Source of the DNA: Cyanobacteria bacterium UBA2566
Lineage (GTDB): Bacteria; Cyanobacteriota; Cyanobacteriia; Cyanobacteriales; Desertifilaceae
Assembly (NCBI GenBank): GCA_002340255.1
Contig: DDLS01000031.1
Coordinates: forward strand, 1-47,990
Reading direction: 5' to 3'
DNA length: 47,990 nucleotides
A program made the position numbers and the translations under genes. Shown here one piece after another: positions 35,198-42,050 of the stretch; the stretch's first letter is position 1, and each line of letters starts with the position of its first letter. Under the pieces are notes generated by a model. That model worked only from the letters and a program-made list of their open reading frames with translations. It was not told the DNA's origin and did not search any database.

Positions 35198-35647
35198 CTA
35201 GCTTTCACCAAACCAGTCTTCATCCAAGACTTGAGATAAACTCATTTCGGCATCTTCGGGTAAATCAAAGAGCTTCGAGACCGATTTGAGTGCAACTGGA
35301 TAGGCCTTATAATATAGGAGCGGTAGCTGCGATCGTAGGCTGGGACTATCTTCGAGACGATCTTCAATTTGGGCCCGGAAATTAACGATTTCTGCTGACC
35401 AATGATTGCTACAGCGCTCTTTTTCCGCTTGCCAATATTTCAGTTTCAGCAAATGTTCTAAAAGCCGAGTGAGTAAACTGATAACCGCTCGTTTATCATT
35501 TTTTCCCATGCTTTCCAGCTCTTCAATCAGATTATCCCAATCGATTTCATGAAAGTCTCGATTTCGTAAAGCTTCCACAGTTTCTTGTATCCATTGATGA
35601 TAATCTCGATCATACAAAAATCTGGCGACCATCGGTTCATTCTCCAT
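35198..35647 (-). CDS. DUF29 family protein
   Basis: About 149 aa from the ATG at 35647 (MENEPMVARFLYDRDYHQW); MVARF at 35632 is an equally plausible start, and the frame extends to 35704 with a non-conserved leader. The core matches DUF29: YDRDYHQWIQETVEALRNR, then IDWDNLIEELESMGKNDKRAV, LLTRLLEHLLKLKYW and a C-terminal LPLLYYKAYPVAL. The family is common and multi-copy in cyanobacteria, all-helical, with unknown function. It is divergent from the VWA gene; the 5' ends are 100 bp apart. Confidence 0.88.
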   Translation of the reverse strand: MENEPMVARFLYDRDYHQWIQETVEALRNRDFHEIDWDNLIEELESMGKNDKRAVISLLTRLLEHLLKLKYWQAEKERCSNHWSAEIVNFRAQIEDRLEDSPSLRSQLPLLYYKAYPVALKSVSKLFDLPEDAEMSLSQVLDEDWFGES

Positions 35648-35746
35648 ACAGCCCAGCCTTATTTTACCTTTTTGGAGTGCCCCACGCTCTCCCCATCCCC
35701 CCATGCCTTGATTAAGATGGTGAATGGTAGTCTATGGTGAAGGGTC

Positions 35747-36988
35747 ATGGAAGTTGGTTTAGAGGCTCGGTTGAGCGATCGCCGCTTAGAAGCAACACAA
35801 ACCAGTCAGCAACGGCAGTTATCGATGTCGATATCGGCGAAAGAGCCAGAAACGGGATCGGAGAACCTGCGGTTAAATTTGTGTTTAATTCTCGATCGTA
35901 GTGGCTCGATGGCCGGTCAACCCTTGAAAATAGTGAAACATGCAGCCACTAAAGTGATTGAGCGTTTACAACAGGGCGATCGCCTCTCAGTAATTGCATT
36001 TAATCATCATGCTGAAGTCTTAATTGACAATCAGATCGTCGATGAACGCAAGCCACTGATCCAACTCATCGATCGCCTAGAAGCGGATGGGGGAACCTCC
36101 ATTGATGAAGGGATGCGTTTAGGAATTGAAGAAATTGCCAAAGGGAAACAGGATGCAGTTTCCCAGGTTTTTCTGCTTACAGATGGGGAAAATGAACATG
36201 GGGATAACGATCGCTGTTTCAAGTTAGCCAACTTAGCAACTGAGTATAAATTAACCATTAACACCCTCGGATTTGGGGCCCATTGGAATCAGGATGTATT
36301 AGAAAAGTTAGCCGATGCGGGCGGCGGAACTTTATCCTATATTGAACACCCAGAAGAAGCCATTACTGCTTTTTCTCGATTATTTGATCGGGTGCAGTCC
36401 GTCGGATTAACCAATGCCTTTCTAACATTATCTTTCAATCCGGGGGTACGCTTGGCGGAACTTAAACCGATTGCCCAAGTGTCGCCCGATACCATAGAAT
36501 TGCCCGTACAGACAGAGGGAGATACCATTCAGGTACGGTTAGGGGATTTAATGAAGGATCAACCGAGAGTCGTGTTGGCGAATGTATATATGGGTCAATT
36601 ACCTCTAGGGGAACAGGCGATCGCCACAGTAAAAGTAATTTATGATAATCCTGCATTAGGTCAAGAAGGCTTAGAGTCTGCATCAGTGGAAGTTTCGGCG
36701 ACAGTGACAGAAGAGTATCAAGCGCAAACCGATCCCCAAGTGCAGTCCCACATGCTCACCCTAGCCAAATATCGGCAAACCCAAATTGCGGAAACCAAGT
36801 TAAAACAAGGCGATCGCCAAGGAGCCGCTACCTTGTTACAAACCGCAGCAAAAACCGCGTTGCAACTCGGCGATCAAAATGCTGCCACCATCCTCCAAGA
36901 AAGTGCCACCCGTCTCCAAGCTGGGGATGAACTCTCCGAGCAAGAGCGCAAGAAAACCCGAATTGCCTCTAAAACCCGCTTAGGATAA
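35747..36988 (+). CDS. von Willebrand factor type A domain protein
   Basis: A 413-aa protein. The VWA domain spans about residues 40-220, with the MIDAS metal site LILDRSGSMAGQPL (DxSxS), the threonine in GGTSIDEGM and the aspartate in FLLTDGENEHGD. The middle region (about 220-330) looks like the beta-rich segment usual after VWA in stand-alone bacterial proteins. The C-terminus is helical (KLKQGDRQGAATLLQTAAKTALQLGDQNAAT), TPR-like. There is no signal peptide, so it is probably cytosolic and binds protein partners in a metal-dependent way; the partner is unknown. It contains several HIP1 sites. Its 3' end overlaps by 9 bp the stop of a truncated Rpn-type gene on the other strand. Confidence 0.88.
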   Translation: MEVGLEARLSDRRLEATQTSQQRQLSMSISAKEPETGSENLRLNLCLILDRSGSMAGQPLKIVKHAATKVIERLQQGDRLSVIAFNHHAEVLIDNQIVDERKPLIQLIDRLEADGGTSIDEGMRLGIEEIAKGKQDAVSQVFLLTDGENEHGDNDRCFKLANLATEYKLTINTLGFGAHWNQDVLEKLADAGGGTLSYIEHPEEAITAFSRLFDRVQSVGLTNAFLTLSFNPGVRLAELKPIAQVSPDTIELPVQTEGDTIQVRLGDLMKDQPRVVLANVYMGQLPLGEQAIATVKVIYDNPALGQEGLESASVEVSATVTEEYQAQTDPQVQSHMLTLAKYRQTQIAETKLKQGDRQGAATLLQTAAKTALQLGDQNAATILQESATRLQAGDELSEQERKKTRIASKTRLG

Positions 36989-37234
36989 ACACTCAGGAGT
37001 AATTGATACGATGATAATGGTTCTATTGTAGGAGTGGGCTTCAACATCCAAGACAGTATCTACTACTTGTCGACCAGTTTCAGTTTCTCGTTTGATTTGT
37101 TGTAGTTCGGTATCGAGAAATTCAAAACCCCGTTGCCAGTTGATATCAGCAGCAATTTTGGGGAAGAAGAATTCTAGGAAGTCGCGAAAGTAGACGGAGA
37201 TGGCTTCTTTCCAGGGGGAGTCATCATCAGTCAT
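36980..37234 (-). pseudogene. Truncated Rpn/PD-(D/E)XK nuclease-like (transposase-related) fragment
   Basis: An 84-aa ORF beginning MTDDDSPWKEAISVYFRDF, then LEFFFPKIAADINWQRGFEFLDTELQQI and ETETGRQVV. This is the standard N-terminus of a large cyanobacterial family of ~250-300-aa Rpn-like putative transposase/nuclease proteins. After about residue 60 the expected continuation (including the rest of the nuclease core) is absent and an unrelated ~24-residue tail runs to a stop 9 bp inside the VWA gene. It is therefore read as a remnant left by a deletion or a recombination against the VWA 3' end. Expression is possible but nuclease function is unlikely. Confidence 0.75.
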
Positions 37235-37380
37235 TTCAATTCAAGATCTATAAATTATCATATTAAATCCGGTTAAAGATTTGTCATTGCAACCGGAGGG
37301 AAGCAATCGCCAGGACTCGGAGATGATTGAGATTGCTTCATTGCGCTGACGCGACCTTCGCAATGACATAGTGTAACTGA

Positions 37381-38232
37381 TTATTCGGATTTGATATCAG
37401 AATTAAAACTTGTTTTCCAATCCTCCAATGTGCGGGGAATTTGCTGCACTTGAGGACAGAAAGAAGGGGGTAAACTGTGCCAGGCTTCCCAGAGGGTGGG
37501 GACACCTAAACCCATTTCTGAAAGTAGTTTCTGTTGAGAAAAAACGGTTTCGGCTTCTCCTTCGAGGATGAGTTTGCCTTGGTTGAGAATGATAAAGCAG
37601 TCCGCCCATTGATAGGCAAAATCTAGGTTATGGGTGGCGATCGCGATTGTCGTTCCCTTTTGTTCGATTTTGTGTAACTCTTGGAGTAAGGTTTGCAGTT
37701 GTTGCGGGTCTAAATAGGCAGTGGGTTCGTCAAGCAACAGCAGTTTGGGCTGCAAGACCATCACCCCGGCTAGGGCAACCCGGCGCTTTTGCCCTAAACT
37801 GAGGTGGTGGAGAGGAGTGTGGGCAATTTCGGTGAGGTGAAAATCGGCGATCGCCTGTTCGACGCGGTAGCGAATTTCAGGCTTGGATAACTTTAAGTTA
37901 CACAGTCCATAGGAAAGGTCTTCTGCTACCGTTCCTGCGACTAATTGATGCTCTGGATTTTGAAAGGCTAATCCCACATTCTGCCGCCATTGTTTCAAGG
38001 TTTGGCGCTGATAATCTAAGGGGTTACCTTGCCAGAATATCGTTCCTCGGTCTACGGGATATAATCCTGTCATCAGTAAAAATAAGGTGGATTTTCCGGA
38101 GCCATTGTGCCCTAAAATCACGGTTCTCTGATGGGGTTGAATCTTGAGACTCAGTTGCTCAAATACTCCATGAGAGTGTCCTGAGTAGTAATAGCTCACG
38201 TTCCTGAGTTCGAGCAAATTAGGGTTATCCAT
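37381..38232 (-). CDS. cbiO: Cobalt ECF transporter ATPase subunit CbiO
   Basis: A 283-aa ABC ATPase that powers uptake through the energy-coupling factor transporter. Walker A is ILGHNGSGKSTLF (about residues 38-50), Q-loop LAFQNPEHQLVAGTV (the form typical of CbiO/EcfA), signature LSLGQKRRVALAGVM, Walker B LLLLDEPTAYLD and switch histidine IATHNLDFA. Its start overlaps the cbiQ stop by 8 nt, so it is the last gene of the cbiMNQO operon. The assignment to cobalt rather than nickel rests on the cbiN-type third gene and the cobalamin riboswitch upstream of cbiM. Confidence 0.93.
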   Translation of the reverse strand: MDNPNLLELRNVSYYYSGHSHGVFEQLSLKIQPHQRTVILGHNGSGKSTLFLLMTGLYPVDRGTIFWQGNPLDYQRQTLKQWRQNVGLAFQNPEHQLVAGTVAEDLSYGLCNLKLSKPEIRYRVEQAIADFHLTEIAHTPLHHLSLGQKRRVALAGVMVLQPKLLLLDEPTAYLDPQQLQTLLQELHKIEQKGTTIAIATHNLDFAYQWADCFIILNQGKLILEGEAETVFSQQKLLSEMGLGVPTLWEAWHSLPPSFCPQVQQIPRTLEDWKTSFNSDIKSE

Positions 38233-39025
38233 GTGCTATTCCTGACAGTTCTAGAGACAGCAATAGGACAAATCCGAGGAGGGCTTCCCATTCGTAACGG
38301 GGCGATCGCTCATACTTTTTCATTGACAAAACTGTAAATTTATGATCAAATCCCCGTGCAGTCGCCCCTAAAGAAAAGTGATGATAGTCCGTTAACGTTC
38401 GATGTAACAATTGCCGAATCAACAAACTCACGCTGCGCAAACTTTGGGCAAAATCACCATATCCTCCCCGCGCTTTTTGTCCCAGTCGCAGGTCAGAAAC
38501 GGTCTTTTGCAGCACCCAAATGAGCCGATACATCAGTAAAATCAACTCTAACAAAAGTTCCGGAAAACGCCACTGACGCAATACTTGAACTATCTCCACC
38601 ATTGGAACCGTGAGCATCAAGAAAAAGAAACACGATAGACAAGCTACTGCCCGTAAAATCAGCCGCATAAACAAATCTAAGACCGTTTGCGAAATTGACC
38701 AATACAGAGATCCGGTTGACCAACCAATTAGGAGTCCAGGAATCTCTAAATGACCACTCTCTACGGTCTGCACATCAATTAAAAATGCCAAGGAACTCAT
38801 CAACACAAACGTATAGCCCCCCAGAAGTAATTTCAGATAAAACTTCATCGGGATTTTAGCGTATCCAATTATCCAAACCGCCATCCATAAACTGAGAGCA
38901 ATTTGCGTCAGAGGTTGACTCACCAAAGCCAACCCCAACATGAGCAAAGAAAACCCCAGTTTTTGACTCGGAGGTAACCGATTTAAACCATTTTGATACG
39001 CCCAAGTATCAGTCGGTAGCGTCAT
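38225..39025 (-). CDS. cbiQ: Cobalt ECF transporter transmembrane T-component CbiQ
   Basis: A 266-aa membrane subunit coupling CbiO ATP hydrolysis to the CbiMN substrate-capture unit. Hydrophobic segments include FSLLMLGLALVSQPL, LLLGGYTFVLMSSLAFLI, CLSCFFFLMLTVPMV and the C-terminal WEALLGFVLLLSLELSG. The Ala-Arg-Gly coupling motifs are visible as GQKARGGYGDF and LGATARGFDH, the two signatures of T-components that contact the ATPases. It overlaps cbiN by 17 nt upstream and cbiO by 8 nt downstream. Confidence 0.92.
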   Translation of the reverse strand: MTLPTDTWAYQNGLNRLPPSQKLGFSLLMLGLALVSQPLTQIALSLWMAVWIIGYAKIPMKFYLKLLLGGYTFVLMSSLAFLIDVQTVESGHLEIPGLLIGWSTGSLYWSISQTVLDLFMRLILRAVACLSCFFFLMLTVPMVEIVQVLRQWRFPELLLELILLMYRLIWVLQKTVSDLRLGQKARGGYGDFAQSLRSVSLLIRQLLHRTLTDYHHFSLGATARGFDHKFTVLSMKKYERSPRYEWEALLGFVLLLSLELSGIAHG

Positions 39026-39326
39026 TTTCCCCAGAAGGATGCGACTGAGAACGTCCCTGATACCATCCGATTCCGTATCCGATAATTCCTGCGCCTAAAG
39101 CCGCTTGCAGGGCAAATAGCAAACTCTCTGTTTCGCCCCCCGGCGGTTCTAACATAGGTTCAAACCAGGGTTCATATTGGGGATTCACTTCCGTAATGAC
39201 TTCCTCGGCTTGCCCGTCGGCTCCCCCAAATTCACTATCTTTAATCGTTATTAAGGGAAAGACGGTTAGCCCAATAATCACTAATAGTAACAGACCGTTT
39301 GGCCATTGATTTTGCTGTGTTTTCAT
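39009..39326 (-). CDS. cbiN: Cobalt transport protein CbiN
   Basis: A 105-aa small membrane protein with two transmembrane helices (LLLLVIIGLTVFPLITI near the N-terminus and LFALQAALGAGIIGYGIGWYQG near the C-terminus). An acidic extracytoplasmic loop lies between them (FGGADGQAEEVITEVNPQYEPWFEP). CbiN is the auxiliary subunit that CbiM needs to load Co2+ in CbiMNQO transporters, and its presence favours cobalt over nickel. Its ATG overlaps the cbiM stop (4 nt), and its 3' end overlaps cbiQ. Confidence 0.92.
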   Translation of the reverse strand: MKTQQNQWPNGLLLLVIIGLTVFPLITIKDSEFGGADGQAEEVITEVNPQYEPWFEPMLEPPGGETESLLFALQAALGAGIIGYGIGWYQGRSQSHPSGENDATD

Positions 39327-40090
39327 ACCGGTTCAGATTTTATTAATTTCAAAAGTTTTAATTCGGGTTGAGAATAGGACAGTAAGCTATTCCAAACCAT
39401 GACAGTTAAGAGTCCTTCAATAATGGCTAGGGGAATTTGAGTCACGGCGAAAATGCCCGCAAACTTCAGAAAAGCGACCCAAATGCCTCCATTTTCCACG
39501 GGAAACGCCAAGGCTAGTTGTAAGGAAGTGACCACATAAGTGGCTAAGTTTCCCAACCCCGCTGCCAGAAAAACAGCTAGGGTTTGCCGTTGACTGATAG
39601 ACATGACTAAGCGATAAATCCCAAAAGCGACAAATGGCCCAATCACAGCCATAGAAAAGGCGTTTGCACCTAAGGTAGTGATGCCCCCATGGGCTAAAAG
39701 TACGGCTTGAAATAAGAGAACCAGAGTTCCCAAAACGGTCATCGTTGACGGGCCAAATAATACCGCTCCTAAACCGGTTCCTGTGGGATGGGAGGAACTA
39801 CCTGTCACTGAGGGAATTTTGAGCGCTGAAAGTACAAAAGCAAAGGCTCCAGATAAGGCGAGGAGGAGTTTCAGTTCGGGATTTTTTTGTACGGTTTGGT
39901 TAATGCGATAGAGTCCTAAGCCAAAGAAGGGCAGAAAAACAACCCACCAAAAAATGACCCAAGGTAGAGGCAGAAATCCTTCCATAATATGCATCGCTTG
40001 GGCAGGTGCGGGGAAGAGTGATAATACGAGGGTAAAACTGAAGGCGAGACAACCAGCCATCAGTCGAAAAAAAAGCTTGCGATCGTTCAT
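39323..40090 (-). CDS. cbiM: Cobalt ECF transporter substrate-capture subunit CbiM
   Basis: A 255-aa membrane protein that binds Co2+ and defines specificity. A signal peptide (LFFRLMAGCLAFSFTLVLSL, then APAQA) precedes MHIMEGFLPLPW. In CbiM/NikM the mature N-terminal Met-His supplies metal ligands, so cleavage after AQA is expected. Other conserved parts are SSSHPTGTGLGAVLFGP, with the ligand histidine, and LLAHGGITTLGANAFSM. Several further membrane helices fill the rest. It is the first gene of cbiMNQO and follows the cobalamin riboswitch by about 225 nt, so cobalamin should repress it. Confidence 0.94.
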   Translation of the reverse strand: MNDRKLFFRLMAGCLAFSFTLVLSLFPAPAQAMHIMEGFLPLPWVIFWWVVFLPFFGLGLYRINQTVQKNPELKLLLALSGAFAFVLSALKIPSVTGSSSHPTGTGLGAVLFGPSTMTVLGTLVLLFQAVLLAHGGITTLGANAFSMAVIGPFVAFGIYRLVMSISQRQTLAVFLAAGLGNLATYVVTSLQLALAFPVENGGIWVAFLKFAGIFAVTQIPLAIIEGLLTVMVWNSLLSYSQPELKLLKLIKSEPV

Positions 40091-40094
40091 AGAC

Positions 40095-40130
40095 TATAGC
40101 GCGTCGCGCTGGTAATGGGTAATGGGTAAT
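40095..40130 (+). repeat. Composite repeat: TATAGCGC palindrome plus GGTAATG heptads (copy 2)
   Basis: TATAGCGCGTCGCGCT is followed directly by GGTAATG, GGTAATG, GGTAAT. It lies between cbiM and the riboswitch, within the untranslated leader, starting 4 bp from the cbiM ATG. It has the same order of parts as the copies near 11966 and 45398, with a heptad variant. Confidence 0.6.
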
Positions 40131-40314
40131 CAGCAACAATAATTGTTGAGGGCGAACTTCAGTTTCTAGTCCACACAATGCAGCAAGATACCCCTAACTT
40201 TCCCTATCGCCTTCCTTTTTTAAGGGGGGTTGGGGGTATCGATAAAGTAACTAGAAACAATAAACTTGTGACATGATTCTGTACCTCGCAGAATGGTGAT
40301 TAAAGAGATTTACT

Positions 40315-40456
40315 TTGGCGGGCATCCTGACTTAGAGATGATTTAGATGTTTGTCATCTCTTTACAGTTGCGGGACAGTGTTGGATTTGCACCAAGCTTT
40401 CCCCGTTACCTCTGATGGCTGCTCCCCATCAGAACCGAAGTACCGGCAATCATACC
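40315..40456 (-). ncRNA. Cobalamin riboswitch upstream of cbiMNQO
   Basis: Read on the minus strand the region shows the conserved adenosylcobalamin aptamer blocks in order: GGTGCAAATCCAACACTGTC, CCCGCAACTGTAAAGAGATG and the B12 box GTCAGGATGCCCGCC (40317-40331). A GCCGGTACTTCGGTTC-type 5' block and a hairpin TCTGATGGGGAGCAGCCATC lie upstream. It precedes cbiM in the correct orientation. Cobalamin binding normally reduces expression of such transport operons; whether control is by termination or by ribosome-site masking cannot be read with certainty. Confidence 0.95.
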
Positions 40457-40521
40457 ATACAGTAGGGGCAAAAATTTCTTCGCCTGTAACCTATTTCATC
40501 AATATGTCACATTCTGTAAAT

Positions 40522-40620
40522 TGACATCCACCCCTGCCTAAAGGCGAGGGGATTCCTAAACCTCACGTTAGCGAAACTCCTCCGCAGGAGGCTTTAGGTT
40601 TCTGGTTCCTAGCAGTTGCC
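40522..40620 (-). ncRNA. Putative omega RNA / right end of the TnpB element
   Basis: Minus-strand sequence across and after the tnpB stop has two hairpins: CCTCC-TGC-GGAGG within the last tnpB codons, and CCCCTCGCCTTTAGGCAGGGG (40531-40551 on the plus strand), followed by TGGATGTCAA. This is the usual right-end structure of cyanobacterial IS200/IS605-type elements. In TnpB systems the RNA from this end is the guide scaffold, and the guide is copied from the flank just beyond the element. The precise end is uncertain by some bases. Confidence 0.65.
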
Positions 40621-41759
40621 TTCACTGATTTACTCAGATCAGGTCTTACACTCGCTCCACAGACTGACACGGCAAGCCCTGCCGCCAAAATATTTTTTGA
40701 TGCGTTAATATCTCGGTCGTGGTGTGTTCCACATTTAGGACAATCCCATTCCCGAATATTTAACTGCATTTTTTCTTCAATATGTCCACAATTACTGCAT
40801 CGCTTAGAACTAGGGAACCATCGATCAATTTCAATGTAGTTTCTACCGTACCATTGGCACTTATATTCCAACTGACGGGTCAACTCTCCCCAACTTGCAT
40901 CAGATATTGCTTGAGACAATTTTCGATTCTTGACCATGTTTTTTACAGCTAAATCCTCAACACCAATCGTTTGGTTTTCACGAATCAGTTGAGTAGTTAT
41001 TTTGTGTAAATAGTCTTTTCGTGTGTCGGTGATTTTTAAGTGAGCTTTAGCCAATTTGACTCTAGCTTTATACCGATTATTAGAACCTTTTTGTTTACGA
41101 GATAGATTTTTTTGAAGTCTCCTGAGTTTGCGGTAGTGTTTCTTCAGGTGTTTAGGGTTAGGAAATTTTTCCCCATCACTGGTAATCACCAAGCTACTCA
41201 GACCTAAGTCAATTCCTACTGCTTTATTATTAGCAGGTAAAGGCTTGATTGTCGGATCATCAAACCGGATGGAAATGTGCCAACGCCCTGACGGGTGGAG
41301 CTTCACTGTTACCGAAGTTGGCTGACCTCCTTCAGGAATTTGCCTAGACCATCGAATGGGTAAAGGTTCTTTACATTTGGCTAAATAAATTTCCCCATCC
41401 TTGAACTTAAAAGCAGCTTTAGTGAATTCAGCACTACCACCTTGATGCTTTTTCTTGAAGTTGGGATATTTCGCCCGTTTAGCAAAAAAGTTGGCAAAAG
41501 CCGTTTGTAAATGCCTCAACCCTTGCTGTAATGGAACGCTACTGACTTCATTGAGAAAACTTAAGTCATCTTCCTTCTTCCAAAGAGTTAACATAGAAGA
41601 AGTTTCGCTGTAACCCACTTTTTCTTGCCGTTCATACCAAGCTTGAGTTCTTTCATGGAGAGCTTTGTTGTAAACCAATCTTACACATCCTAAAGTTCGT
41701 CGTAATAGCGACTCTTGTTCAGGGGTTGGGTAAAATCGGTAATTCTGTGCTTTTTCCAT
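40563..41759 (-). CDS. tnpB: TnpB RNA-guided nuclease (IS200/IS605 OrfB)
   Basis: A 398-aa, apparently intact TnpB. N-terminal helix-turn-helix/REC-like part MEKAQNYRFYPTPEQESLL and LGCVRLVYNKAL; RuvC-I with catalytic Asp in AVGIDLGLSSLVI (near residue 185); RuvC-II with Glu in TIGVEDLAVKNMV; zinc ribbon CSNCGH...CPKCGT; RuvC-III Asp in HDRDINASKNIL. TnpB cuts DNA next to a short transposon-associated motif under guidance of an omega RNA from the element's right end, which favours element retention. No TnpA (Y1 transposase) is encoded nearby. All catalytic residues are present, so it is probably active. Confidence 0.95.
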   Translation of the reverse strand: MEKAQNYRFYPTPEQESLLRRTLGCVRLVYNKALHERTQAWYERQEKVGYSETSSMLTLWKKEDDLSFLNEVSSVPLQQGLRHLQTAFANFFAKRAKYPNFKKKHQGGSAEFTKAAFKFKDGEIYLAKCKEPLPIRWSRQIPEGGQPTSVTVKLHPSGRWHISIRFDDPTIKPLPANNKAVGIDLGLSSLVITSDGEKFPNPKHLKKHYRKLRRLQKNLSRKQKGSNNRYKARVKLAKAHLKITDTRKDYLHKITTQLIRENQTIGVEDLAVKNMVKNRKLSQAISDASWGELTRQLEYKCQWYGRNYIEIDRWFPSSKRCSNCGHIEEKMQLNIREWDCPKCGTHHDRDINASKNILAAGLAVSVCGASVRPDLSKSVKATARNQKPKASCGGVSLT

Positions 41760-41845
41760 GAAGTAAAGCTTAGTTGAAGTCTTCTTACATTATACCACAG
41801 ATTGTGTAAAATAGGAGAGACTGGTATATTAGAAAGCAAGAAAAG

Positions 41846-41873
41846 CCGTCCTTCAGGACGGGGTTTTCAACCC
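41846..41873. repeat. Double hairpin, probable left end of the TnpB element
   Basis: CCGTCC-TTCA-GGACGG (41846-41861) overlaps GGGTT-TTC-AACCC (41861-41873). On the minus strand it lies about 90 nt before the tnpB start, the expected place of the left-end hairpin. Read on the plus strand it might instead act as a terminator-like fold ahead of chlD. Confidence 0.6.
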
Positions 41874-42050
41874 AGTTCATTGATAAAGTTGTCGCTATAT
41901 TGTAGCGATCGCAGGTCTGAATTATGGTAACCATTCACCTGGAATGCTCTAACTCCAGAACAAAAGCGAAATTCCCCTATCTTCTCCACCCCCTTTTTCG
42001 GTATCCTAGAGGATGGTTAACTTTAGCCAACACTCTTCTATTGATATACC

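Larger units (their letters stand above)
40522..41875 (-). mobile_element. Stand-alone IS200/IS605-type (TnpB-only) element
   Basis: The element holds an intact tnpB and no tnpA. Its right end is the hairpin region near 40522-40551. Its left end is probably the double hairpin at 41846-41873: CCGTCC-TTCA-GGACGG, then GGGTT-TTC-AACCC. Such non-autonomous elements move with TnpA supplied in trans. It sits between the cbi riboswitch and chlD. Boundaries are inferred from subterminal hairpins and are approximate. Confidence 0.7.

Noticed and set aside
35747..37234. DUF29, VWA and Rpn remnant considered as one defence island
   Set aside because: The genes are on mixed strands, the nuclease is truncated, and DUF29 and VWA proteins are common housekeeping-type cyanobacterial genes. 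There is nothing to link them.
40563..41759. Considered as a compact Cas12-type effector
   Set aside because: Length, zinc ribbon order and hairpin-bearing ends fit TnpB, and no CRISPR array is present.
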